Source: Hymenobacter sedentarius (GTDB taxonomy: Bacteria; Bacteroidota; Bacteroidia; Cytophagales; Hymenobacteraceae). From it: a DNA stretch of 64,000 nucleotides. The notes under the pieces are model-generated. The model saw only the letters and a program-made list of their open reading frames with translations, did no database searches and was not told where the DNA came from. The first letter of the stretch is position 1; every line of letters begins with the position of its first letter. The position numbers were made by a program, and so were the translations under genes. This document shows, one piece after another, positions 1 to 6,713 of the stretch. The stretch spans positions 3,782,001 through 3,846,000 of the forward strand of contig NZ_CP013909.1 of NCBI RefSeq assembly GCF_001507645.1. The letters run 5' to 3'.

Positions 1-1
1 G

Positions 2-412
2 TACACGGCTTTCGCGCAGTTCTACGCCCAGCCCAACCGCATCGAAATGTTTGGGGAAATGACCCTGGAGCAAGCCCAGTTTCTGGTGGCGCCCCCGGCC
101 TCATTTGCCGAGTTTAACGTGTGGCCCGACACCCGGCTGACCAGCACTGAAAACCCGGTTTTCAGCCGCTATATACCCTTCGTGCTGCCGTTTCTGGTGC
201 GCAAAAGCCCGGACGCGCTGCGCTGGGACGCCGAATTCGCAGCCGCCGACGGTGACCGGGAACGCCTCGGCTGGTATCTGGAGGCCGTGAAGCAGGCCAT
301 CCAATTCGTGCAGCCCGCCCCCGCCATTGTGCTGGGCTTTGGGGAATTTGACGAGCAGCACCCGGAGGGACTGATTGAGCGATTTATGAGTTACCGCGAA
401 ATGCTGAAATAG
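2..412 (+). CDS. Hypothetical protein, 5' end outside the window
   Basis: The frame is open from base 2 to the stop at 412 with no stop codon, and the residues before the first internal ATG (base 47) read as ordinary protein (YTAFAQFYAQPNRIE), so this is probably the C-terminal part of a longer gene rather than a 121-residue protein. It is soluble, rich in aromatic residues, and has no signal peptide or membrane segment in the visible part. I do not recognise the family. A few helices with acidic and Phe residues (AEFAAADGDRERLGWYLEAV) suggest a compact alpha-helical end. Confidence 0.6.
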   Translation, partial: YTAFAQFYAQPNRIEMFGEMTLEQAQFLVAPPASFAEFNVWPDTRLTSTENPVFSRYIPFVLPFLVRKSPDALRWDAEFAAADGDRERLGWYLEAVKQAIQFVQPAPAIVLGFGEFDEQHPEGLIERFMSYREMLK

Positions 413-527
413 ATGAATGCTTCGGGACAGCACGGCCGGGTTTATCGTGGCAGTCAGTTACTTTTGTGGGCTTAATTCCTTGTAGGTTGCCCGCAATCTT
501 CCTGTACTCATTTATTTAGTCCCACCT

Positions 528-1118
528 ATGCCCACTTTTCCTCTTTTAGTGCGCCGTCTACTCACCATTTGCCTCTTGAGCTTGCTGGCCGGCGGCGCCA
601 TGGCCCAGCCCACCGGCAAGGCCGCCAAAGGCCGCAAGCGCTACACGTTTGCCCAGAAAGATGCCGTGTCGCCCTACGTGCAGAACGTGACCAAAAACAC
701 CGACGAAGAGCAGGAAGTCGACGGTTCCTTTACCCGCCTGGGCTACCGCTCCTACAATGATTTGCTGACTGAAATCAACGCCTTAAGAAAACTGAAGGAT
801 TGGGCTGATACCACCTACCAGCGCCGCGTGGCTGCCATTCCCGCCGGCGGCGCCTTGCTGGTCACCATCCACCGCCAGGGCCCCAAAAACGCTGACTTAG
901 CCAACCTCACGCTTACCGTTACCTCCAAAGACGGCAAGGAAGTCTTCGCCCAAACCCTGGAGCCCGGCAACGGCCGTTTCTTCGGCCGCGACCTCTACAT
1001 GGCTCAACGCGCTATTCCATTCCCTAAAATGGATGCCCAGGAGCTGGCTGTCAGCATCCGCGATGCCAAGCTTTACCAGACGTTCGATTATATCTTGAAC
1101 CTACCAGCAGCGCAATAG
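528..1118 (+). CDS. Secreted hypothetical protein
   Basis: A 196-residue protein with a clear Sec signal peptide: basic start, hydrophobic core (LLTICLLSLLAGGAMA) and likely cleavage before QPTGK at about residue 26. The mature part begins with a Lys/Arg/Gly-rich stretch and then has a conserved-looking domain with alternating strands (GGALLVTIHRQGPKNADLANLTLTV). It probably acts in the periplasm or outer envelope. The family is not recognised and no catalytic motif is visible. It is followed by a composite repeat and a terminator shared with the convergent Nudix gene. Confidence 0.75.
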   Translation: MPTFPLLVRRLLTICLLSLLAGGAMAQPTGKAAKGRKRYTFAQKDAVSPYVQNVTKNTDEEQEVDGSFTRLGYRSYNDLLTEINALRKLKDWADTTYQRRVAAIPAGGALLVTIHRQGPKNADLANLTLTVTSKDGKEVFAQTLEPGNGRFFGRDLYMAQRAIPFPKMDAQELAVSIRDAKLYQTFDYILNLPAAQ

Positions 1119-1401
1119 GGGAATTTCACCCCTTGCCTCTCTCCAAAAGAGAGGGGGCCTGACATCGCCTGTCATTGCGAGCGCAGCGCGGCAATCTTTC
1201 CTCTCCCTGCGACCAGCCCTGAGAAGTGATAAAGCCTTTTATGGAAAAAGCCCCGACACTGCACAGTGCCGGGGCTTTTCACATTATTAAGCTAGTCGCT
1301 GAGACCAGGACGGATTGCTTCGTCCTTCGTCCTCGCAATGACAGCACCGCGCCGCCGTGGCTCCCCTCTCTTTTGGAGAGGGGCTGGGGGTGAGGTTCCC
1401 C
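1118..1401. repeat. Nested inverted repeats between convergent genes
   Basis: An outer inverted repeat (about 1118-1157 against 1363-1401, about 39 bp with several mismatches, each arm holding CTCTCCAAAAGAGAGGGG) encloses an inner pair (1171-1196 against 1313-1342) that begins GTCATTGCGAG and ends GCAATC. A terminator hairpin sits in the middle. Both repeat types look like interspersed extragenic elements. The outer arms reach the stop codons of the genes on either side. Confidence 0.75.
1245..1279. terminator. Bidirectional terminator
   Basis: GC-rich hairpin (AAAGCCCCGACACTG pairing with CAGTGCCGGGGCTTTT) with A and T runs on its flanks. It lies between the secreted protein gene and the convergent Nudix gene and can end both. 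Confidence 0.85.
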
Positions 1402-1916
1402 TACGACTTCCGCAGCCGCACCCACTGCACCGCAATTACCGTCTTGGCATCCTGCAGCGGCTCAGCCACCAGTTGGTCCCAAGTGAAGTCCACCATTTCA
1501 ATATTCTCGTTTTCCTCAACCAGCCCGCCGCCATCGCCGCTGCGGTGGCTGACCTCGGCGTAGTACACGGTGATTAGTTCGGAGCTGGTGCCGGGCGAGG
1601 GCCACATGTCCACGATTTTTTCCAGCTTGTCGATTTCGTAGCCCAATTCCTCGTGAATCTCGCGGCGCACGGCCGTATCGGGGGTTTCGCCGCCGTCTAT
1701 CATGCCAGCGGCTATCTCCAGGATTTCGGCTTCGGGGCCGATGCGGAACTGGCTGGTGAGCACGTACACCTGCCGGTCGGTGTCGTAGACCAGCGCGGCC
1801 ACGGCCTTGCCGGGCGCAAACTGCTCGCGCTTGAGCTGGGTGTCGCCGTCCTGAACGATTAGTTGGTTGACTTTGTAATGGCCGTTGAATACGCGGCTCC
1901 GCTCAATAATCTGCAT
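1401..1916 (-). CDS. Nudix hydrolase, nucleotide-sugar or ADP-ribose pyrophosphatase type
   Basis: A 171-residue enzyme predicted to hydrolyse a nucleoside diphosphate linked to another group, such as ADP-ribose or GDP-mannose, giving two phosphates. The Nudix box is complete at residues 71-93 (G-x5-E-x7-RE-I-x-EE-L-G-Y), and the upstream strand LTSQFRIGPEAEILEIAAG is typical of the NudF/NudK branch. The longer reading frame starting at 2036 adds 40 low-complexity residues; the ATG at 1916 gives the normal family start (MQIIERSRVF). It converges on the secreted-protein gene. The exact substrate cannot be told from sequence. Confidence 0.88.
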   Translation of the reverse strand: MQIIERSRVFNGHYKVNQLIVQDGDTQLKREQFAPGKAVAALVYDTDRQVYVLTSQFRIGPEAEILEIAAGMIDGGETPDTAVRREIHEELGYEIDKLEKIVDMWPSPGTSSELITVYYAEVSHRSGDGGGLVEENENIEMVDFTWDQLVAEPLQDAKTVIAVQWVRLRKS

Positions 1917-2216
1917 GGTGGGGAAGCAATGTTGTACCTTTGTAGAAACCAGGGCCGCCGTCGGAGCAGCCCGCCGCCCGGCTGTACCGGGCAAAGCCCC
2001 GCGCCTCGGCTGCCTCCGCAAGTAAGCGCACCTCACCCCAACTTCTCTTCATTCAGGGAACATGACGGCCTCCGACGAGCCGCCAACCCCGCCCACGCCT
2101 GGCGCACTCCGGCGTGGTCATGCCTGCCTATGCCAACGCGTTAGGCGCACCCTACTGTTCGGCAGGCCCTTGCCTGCCAGACTCCTAACTTAAGTACCCA
2201 GTACCAAACACCACAC
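1917..2216. other. 300 bp gap upstream of the helicase gene
   Basis: No gene is supported here. A TACCTTTG element at 1935-1942 on the plus strand fits the Bacteroidota -7 consensus and would give the helicase gene a leader of about 270 nt, but no TTG is correctly placed upstream, so this promoter is tentative. Confidence 0.35.
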
Positions 2217-3701
2217 ATGACGTTTGACGATTTAAACCTGATTGACCCCATCCTCAAAGCCCTCAAAGAGGAAGGATACACCACCCCCACCCCCATCCAG
2301 GAGCAAGCCATTCCGCATGTGCTCGAAGGCAAAGACCTCCTCGGCGTGGCCCAGACCGGCACCGGCAAAACGGCAGCCTTCACCGTGCCCATCCTGCAGG
2401 TGCTGCACCGCACGGCCCAGGTTTCGAACCACGCCCCGCGCGCCATTCGCTGCCTCGTGCTCACGCCCACCCGCGAGCTGGCCATCCAAATCAACGAAAG
2501 CTTCGGCGCCTACGGCCGCCACCTGAGCCAGATTCGCCACACCGTCATTTTCGGCGGCGTGGGCCAAAACCCGCAGGTAGCGCAGCTCAAGCGCGGCGTG
2601 GAAGTGCTCATCGCCACGCCCGGCCGCCTGCTCGACCTCATGAACCAAGGCTTCGTGGACCTGCGCCAGGTGGAAGTGTTCGTGCTCGACGAAGCCGACC
2701 GCATGCTCGACATGGGCTTCATCAACGACATCAAGCGCATCCTGCCCAAGCTGCCCGCCAAGCGCCAGACGCTGTTCTTCTCGGCCACCATGCCCGGCCA
2801 GATTCAGGAGCTGGCCAGCACCATCCTGCGTCCCAACCCCGTTCGCGTGGCCGTTACGCCCGTCAGCAGCACCGCCGATACGGTGACCCAGTCGGTTTAC
2901 CTGGTTGAAACCAACGACAAGCCCGCCCTGCTCCGCCACATTCTGGAGGACAAAGGCATTAAGCGCGTCCTGGTTTTCACCCGCACCAAACACGGCGCCG
3001 ATAAAGTGGTAAAAGCTCTGGCCGCCAACCAGATTCAGGCCGAAGCCATTCACGGCAACAAGAGTCAGAACCACCGCCAGCGCGCCCTGTCCAACTTCAA
3101 GGCCGGCAGCACCCGCGTGCTGGTGGCCACCGATATCGCCGCCCGCGGCATCGATGTGGACGAGCTGACCCACGTTATCAACTACGAAATCCCGAACGAG
3201 CCCGAAACCTACGTGCACCGCATTGGCCGCACCGGCCGGGCCGGGGCGTTCGGCACCGCGTTTTCCTTCGTGGAAGACGAGGAGCGCGCTTACCTGCAGG
3301 ACATCCAGAAGCTCATCAGCCGTCAGATTGACGTGGAAGCCGAGCATCCGTTCACTTCGGGCCGCATCAAGCCCGTGATGCTGCATGGCAACGAGCGCAT
3401 CATTCGTCCTAAAGGCCCGGCTGGTCGTCCGGCCCGTTCCGGCCCCCGCGAGGGTGGCAATGGTGGCGGCGGACGTTCCGGCGGTGGCCAGGGCGGTGGG
3501 CGCCCCAGCAGCCAGGGCGGCGGCCGCCCCAGCGGCGAGCGTAGCCGTCCGGCGGCTCCGGCCGGCGGTGGTCATTCGGATACGGCTCGCCGCTTCGGCA
3601 GCGGCGGTGCCCGCGTGAACGTGGGTGGCAACCGCGAAGGGGGCGACCAGGGCGGCCGTCGTCGGGGCGATGCCGGTGGCTCGCGCCGCGGCTCGTTCTA
3701 G
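2217..3701 (+). CDS. rhlE: DEAD-box ATP-dependent RNA helicase, RhlE type
   Basis: A 494-residue cytosolic RNA helicase that uses ATP to unwind short RNA duplexes in ribosome assembly or mRNA turnover. The Q motif ([13 protein letters not shown]) lies near residues 20-32, Walker A (AQTGTGKT) at 45-52, DEAD near 157-160, SAT near 189 and [10 protein letters not shown] near 334-343. After about residue 400 comes a disordered tail of about 95 residues made of Gly, Arg and Ser ([11 protein letters not shown] and similar), an RNA-binding RGG-like extension. The motif pattern and Gly-rich tail fit RhlE. A second DEAD-box gene lies at 28894-30912. Confidence 0.93.
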   Translation: MTFDDLNLIDPILKALKEEGYTTPTPIQEQAIPHVLEGKDLLGVAQTGTGKTAAFTVPILQVLHRTAQVSNHAPRAIRCLVLTPTRELAIQINESFGAYGRHLSQIRHTVIFGGVGQNPQVAQLKRGVEVLIATPGRLLDLMNQGFVDLRQVEVFVLDEADRMLDMGFINDIKRILPKLPAKRQTLFFSATMPGQIQELASTILRPNPVRVAVTPVSSTADTVTQSVYLVETNDKPALLRHILEDKGIKRVLVFTRTKHGADKVVKALAANQIQAEAIHGNKSQNHRQRALSNFKAGSTRVLVATDIAARGIDVDELTHVINYEIPNEPETYVHRIGRTGRAGAFGTAFSFVEDEERAYLQDIQKLISRQIDVEAEHPFTSGRIKPVMLHGNERIIRPKGPAGRPARSGPREGGNGGGGRSGGGQGGGRPSSQGGGRPSGERSRPAAPAGGGHSDTARRFGSGGARVNVGGNREGGDQGGRRRGDAGGSRRGSF

Positions 3702-3720
3702 GCAACGTCCATAAGTAAAA

Positions 3721-3760
3721 GCAAAACAGCCCGGAAAACTTTTTCCGGGCTGTTTTGCTT
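3721..3760. terminator. Bidirectional terminator after the helicase gene
   Basis: Near-perfect 18 bp stem (GCAAAACAGCCCGG pairing with CCGGGCTGTTTTGC) with a very short loop and a T-rich 3' side. Confidence 0.92.
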
Positions 3761-3809
3761 TTTAAGGCAGATTACGTGCTTACCCACGAATACATTATTC
3801 TGCTTGCTC

Positions 3810-4307
3810 ATGGCTCAGTCCACGCTTCCCGTTATCCAGGCCCTGCGCGACACAGCGCACCGCCTCGCCACCCAAGCGCCCTACCAGTGGGGCCACATGG
3901 GCAGCTGCAATTGCGGCCACCTGGCCCAAACGGTGACGCGCCTCACCAAGGCCGAAATCCATGCCCGGGCCATGCAGCGCTACGGCGACTGGGAGCGGCA
4001 GCTCATCGACTACTGTCCCACCAGCGGCTTGCCCATCGACCTGACCATCGATGAGATGCTGGCCTTGGGCTTCACCCGCGCCGACCTCACCCACTTGGAG
4101 AAAATTTCCGACCCCACCATTCGGGCCGCCATTCCCTTCGAGCGCCGCGACGCCCTGCGCCACAACCAGCGCGACGACGTGGTGCTATACCTCCGCACCT
4201 GGGCCGACTTGCTGGAGCAAAACCTACTGGCCAGCATCACCCTGCCCAACTTCAGCCCAACCCCCACGCCGAGCCCAGCCTTGGTCGGTGTAGCTGCGGA
4301 CGTATAA
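3810..4307 (+). CDS. Conserved-looking hypothetical protein
   Basis: A 165-residue soluble protein starting at the ATG at 3810 (a TTG two codons earlier is less likely). It has a CxC pair in SCNCGHLAQ near residue 35 and a His-rich helical N-terminus, then DDVVLYLRTWADLLEQ near the end. No signal peptide or membrane segment. The Cys and His residues could bind a metal, but that is only a guess. It stands alone between two strong terminators. Family not recognised. Confidence 0.75.
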   Translation: MAQSTLPVIQALRDTAHRLATQAPYQWGHMGSCNCGHLAQTVTRLTKAEIHARAMQRYGDWERQLIDYCPTSGLPIDLTIDEMLALGFTRADLTHLEKISDPTIRAAIPFERRDALRHNQRDDVVLYLRTWADLLEQNLLASITLPNFSPTPTPSPALVGVAADV

Positions 4308-4372
4308 GGCCGCAGTCGCCAGGTAAGCTGTGCCTCTTCTTCGGGGCCATGCCGACTGAAATATTCAAACAC

Positions 4373-4412
4373 GCAAAAAGCCCCTGCCAAATTTTGGCAG
4401 GGGCTTTTGCTT
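4373..4412. terminator. Bidirectional terminator
   Basis: Hairpin GCAAAAAGCCCCTGCC pairing with GGCAGGGGCTTTTGC, followed by a T run on either strand. It separates a plus-strand gene from the convergent lipoprotein gene. Confidence 0.92.
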
Positions 4413-4466
4413 TTTATCGGATGCAAGCCAGGGGCGGCCGAGCCGGCTGGCCGCTATACTCCTGGA

Positions 4467-4640
4467 TTAACGGGTGACGTTGGAGCGCTGAGCTTCGCGG
4501 TAGCCTTCGGCACGGTGCGCGCGTTTGTAGGCAGCGTCGGCATTGGGGTCTTTCTCAGCGTCGGGGGCCTGCGTGCAAGAGGCCGTCAGGAACATTGCCG
4601 CGGCAGCGGCCAACCAAAGATTTGTGCGGGTCAGTTTCAT
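4467..4640 (-). CDS. Small predicted lipoprotein
   Basis: A 57-residue protein starting at the ATG at 4640 (MKLTRTNLWLAAAAAMF), which removes 23 unlikely residues from the longer frame. The hydrophobic signal ends at LTASC, a slightly non-standard lipobox, so Cys 22 is the likely lipidation site. The rest is short, hydrophilic and charged (APDAEKDPNADAAYKRAHRA). A well-formed promoter ends only 4 nt before the ATG. Function unknown; probably anchored in the inner or outer membrane. Confidence 0.72.
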   Translation of the reverse strand: MKLTRTNLWLAAAAAMFLTASCTQAPDAEKDPNADAAYKRAHRAEGYREAQRSNVTR

Positions 4641-4644
4641 GCTG

Positions 4645-4675
4645 CGAAGGTAACCGCTCCGCGCCAAACGCACAA
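4645..4675 (-). promoter_or_regulatory. Bacteroidota-type promoter of the small lipoprotein
   Basis: On the minus strand TTG (4675-4673), a 20 bp spacer, and TACCTTCG (4652-4645), close to the TAnnTTTG consensus. Only 4 nt separate the -7 element from the ATG, which predicts a leaderless transcript. Confidence 0.65.
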
Positions 4676-4749
4676 CCGAACCAGCAGCGCTTACCGGGCC
4701 CAAGCGCAACTCTCGTGTTCCAATTCAAGGGCAACGCCTAAGCCACTTC

Positions 4750-5658
4750 CATAGAATCAGTAGGCACCAGCTAAGGTCAAAACAGCATTTACAAATGACA
4801 ACCAACCCACTTTAGATTAGATGAACCAAGGCAGTTAAGGCTTCACCCACGAATCGGCTATCCTGTCCAAATTAGGCAGGCCACAACTTAGCTACAGCCG
4901 ACTCATGAGCTGTTAGATTCCAGCTCAACACCGCTTTGCAAGCGCTCAATGGGTTAGCATCGAAAACAAGCAGGGCTCCTCACCCATTGTGTTTATAGAA
5001 GCTTGGCAGGTGCCCATATTATTAGCACCATTCCTCGTATAACTAAGCTACTCCATCAAGCACAGGTGCCATCTAACTTAGATACCCGGGTACTGACCTG
5101 AACAGCAAACCAAGTATAAATGCATCCAATTTTACCTAACCCCTTGGTTTCATTAGCTAAATTAAATTAATTGAAATAGAGGTGTTTATGATAGCAAAAT
5201 GAGTTCCAAAAGCTTTATCCGTTAACTAGCCACGGAAATTAGTATCCTTATAAGTTGAATATATAAATCATACTAATGAATTAACTCATTACCAAGTCAA
5301 TTCCTGGGAAGCAAAATAGCTCGTATTGTCAGGCTGACAAATTGTGCTATTACAAGCTGACCTTATAATAAGCTAGTGTCGCTATCCAAACCAATGCAGC
5401 AACCTACTCCTTCTTTAAACCTGGCCTACGCCAGCCATAATGAAGCGCTAGCAAAGTCGCTGAAGCCTACGGTAAGCACGCTGTAGGCAGGCAGAAAGGC
5501 AGCCAAATGATGCAGCTACTGACCCGCTTTGTTATAAGTAAGGTGCCCCGGGTCTACTCCAATCCCAGAATAGCAAACCGTGTCCATTCCCAAACATTTG
5601 GAAATGGAGACGGTGCCTCAGCAGACCTATAGTCGGCAGCCCGGAAGAGGGATTTTGT
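4750..5658. other. AT-rich non-coding island of about 0.9 kb
   Basis: Visibly poorer in GC than every neighbouring gene, with stops in all frames and no ORF of convincing composition. The only clear structure is a 12 bp inverted repeat at 5583-5608 (TCCATTCCCAAA against TTTGGAAATGGA) just after the end of the XRE gene, which could act as its terminator although it lacks a T run. Nothing else is recognised. Confidence 0.6.
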
Positions 5659-6372
5659 TTACTCGGGCTGATAATCCGCAAAGGACCCGTCGCGATAGAA
5701 AATCACGATTCGTCGAATCGGCTTTTCAGTCCTTTCGATTAATGCGGCAGCGGTGGGGTCAACGGCCGGTTGAGCCGGAGCAGTTTCTACAGCTACCGGT
5801 GGCACTACCGTTGCCGTAGGGCTGGTAGCAGGCGCAGGGGGCGTTTCAACGGCCGGCTGTGGCTGGGCCACCAGCGGAGCAGCAGATGGCGCAGGGGCAG
5901 CATTAGGCCGCGAAGTAGTAAACCGCTTAGGTACTGGGTACTTGGCACCTGTATTGACCGGGCGGGAAATGGGCCCAGTAGGGGCAGCGACAGCAGTTCG
6001 TGGGCTACGAGGAGCCGGGGTAGCTGGTGCCTCGGCAACGACCGGAAGCGCTTCTGGCGCCGGGGCCGGCTCCTTTTCTGGTGCTTGAGGAGCTTGTTTA
6101 GGCGGCGCAACTGCCTGTATGGATGCCGCGGGGGCAGCAACAATAGAAACCGGAGCAACAGCATCCGCCAACATGGGCCCGGTGCCATTGAGCAGCCAAG
6201 GCATCGATAAGTCCGGCATGGCCGCCAGAATGCGCTGCACCACCTCCAAACTAGGCTTGTTGCGACCGGACAGAATATGACTCACAATCGGCCGAGCAAT
6301 GCCAATGGCATCGGCAAATTGAGTAGGAGTAAGCTGACGGGTTTCCAACAGCGTTCGGATACGCTCGACCAT
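5659..6372 (-). CDS. XRE-family transcriptional regulator with long Pro/Ala-rich tail
   Basis: A 237-residue protein. Residues 1-55 form a Cro/CI-type helix-turn-helix (QLTPTQFADAIGIARPIVS, then HILSGRNKPSLEVV), so it should bind DNA, probably as a dimer. Residues about 70-215 are a low-complexity linker of Pro, Ala, Val and Thr, and the last 17 residues form a strand-like end (RIVIFYRDGSFADYQPE). No membrane segment. Its promoter overlaps one copy of a repeated TTTGATTACAA sequence, which suggests autoregulation. The ligand and target genes are unknown apart from the divergent small ORF. Confidence 0.82.
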   Translation of the reverse strand: MVERIRTLLETRQLTPTQFADAIGIARPIVSHILSGRNKPSLEVVQRILAAMPDLSMPWLLNGTGPMLADAVAPVSIVAAPAASIQAVAPPKQAPQAPEKEPAPAPEALPVVAEAPATPAPRSPRTAVAAPTGPISRPVNTGAKYPVPKRFTTSRPNAAPAPSAAPLVAQPQPAVETPPAPATSPTATVVPPVAVETAPAQPAVDPTAAALIERTEKPIRRIVIFYRDGSFADYQPE

Positions 6373-6389
6373 GGCAGTTTGTTTGATTA

Positions 6390-6421
6390 CAAATCTACCA
6401 CATAATTTCGGACCTGCACAA
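6390..6421 (-). promoter_or_regulatory. Promoter of the XRE gene
   Basis: On the minus strand TTG (6421-6419), 21 bp spacer, TAGATTTG (6397-6390), an exact fit to TAnnTTTG. The start codon at 6372 is 17 nt downstream. Confidence 0.7.
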
Positions 6422-6441
6422 AAATATTTTTATTAAATCTC

Positions 6442-6473
6442 TTGACTTTGATTACAATTCTTTCGTATGTTTG
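6442..6473 (+). promoter_or_regulatory. Promoter facing the small membrane ORF
   Basis: TTG (6442-6444), 21 bp spacer, TATGTTTG (6466-6473). It drives transcription towards the ATG at 6504. Confidence 0.7.
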
Positions 6474-6503
6474 TATTACATTTGTATATCATCTCAAAAG
6501 AAC

Positions 6504-6713
6504 ATGGATACAACCTTTTATCCGGCCGTTATAATTGTAATCAATTTGGCCAGTGTGTGTATTGCTTGTGGAGTTATATATATGGTAACGCGTAAGAGCC
6601 CGGCAACTGCGAAGTTGTCGGGCTCTTATATATCCTGGCACCGCTTGGATAACGAAGCCAGAAAGATTCAGTCGGAACGCAGCCGGCGGCTAATCGAAGT
6701 ACTCGCGGGCTAG
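6504..6713 (+). CDS. Small predicted membrane protein (or transcript with internal hairpin)
   Basis: A 69-residue ORF from the ATG at 6504. Residues 5-28 are a strong membrane segment (FYPAVIIVINLASVCIACGV), followed by a positively charged tail rich in Arg and Ser. A good promoter lies just upstream and the ORF is divergent from the XRE regulator. Oddly, a near-perfect 15 bp hairpin (6593-6628) lies inside the coding frame, and the last 24 bp overlap the end of the convergent transpeptidase gene. It may be a genuine single-pass protein, a toxin-like peptide, or a short RNA ending at the hairpin. Function unknown. Confidence 0.45.
   Translation: MDTTFYPAVIIVINLASVCIACGVIYMVTRKSPATAKLSGSYISWHRLDNEARKIQSERSRRLIEVLAG
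6593..6628 (+). terminator. Terminator-like hairpin inside the small ORF
   Basis: TAAGAGCCCGGCAACT pairs with AGTTGTCGGGCTCTTA with a single G-T wobble and a 4-base loop. The T run is weak (TTATATATCC), so termination is possible but unproven. Confidence 0.5.

Larger units (their letters stand above)
6382..6544. promoter_or_regulatory. Three copies of a candidate XRE operator (TTTGATTACAA)
   Basis: Direct copies at 6382-6392 and 6447-6457, and a 10 of 11 match in reverse orientation at 6535-6544. The first overlaps the -7 element of the XRE gene. The second lies between the -33 and -7 elements of the divergent promoter. The third is inside the small ORF. The arrangement suits repression of both promoters by the XRE protein, which is inference. 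Confidence 0.55.

Noticed and set aside
2232..3575. 447-codon antisense frame over the RhlE gene
   Set aside because: It is the complement of a strongly conserved DEAD-box gene and its composition (Gly, Val, His and Leu repeats) reflects the GC-rich sense codons.
3804..3809. TTG two codons before the ATG of the 165-residue gene
   Set aside because: The ATG at 3810 follows immediately and gives a more typical start.
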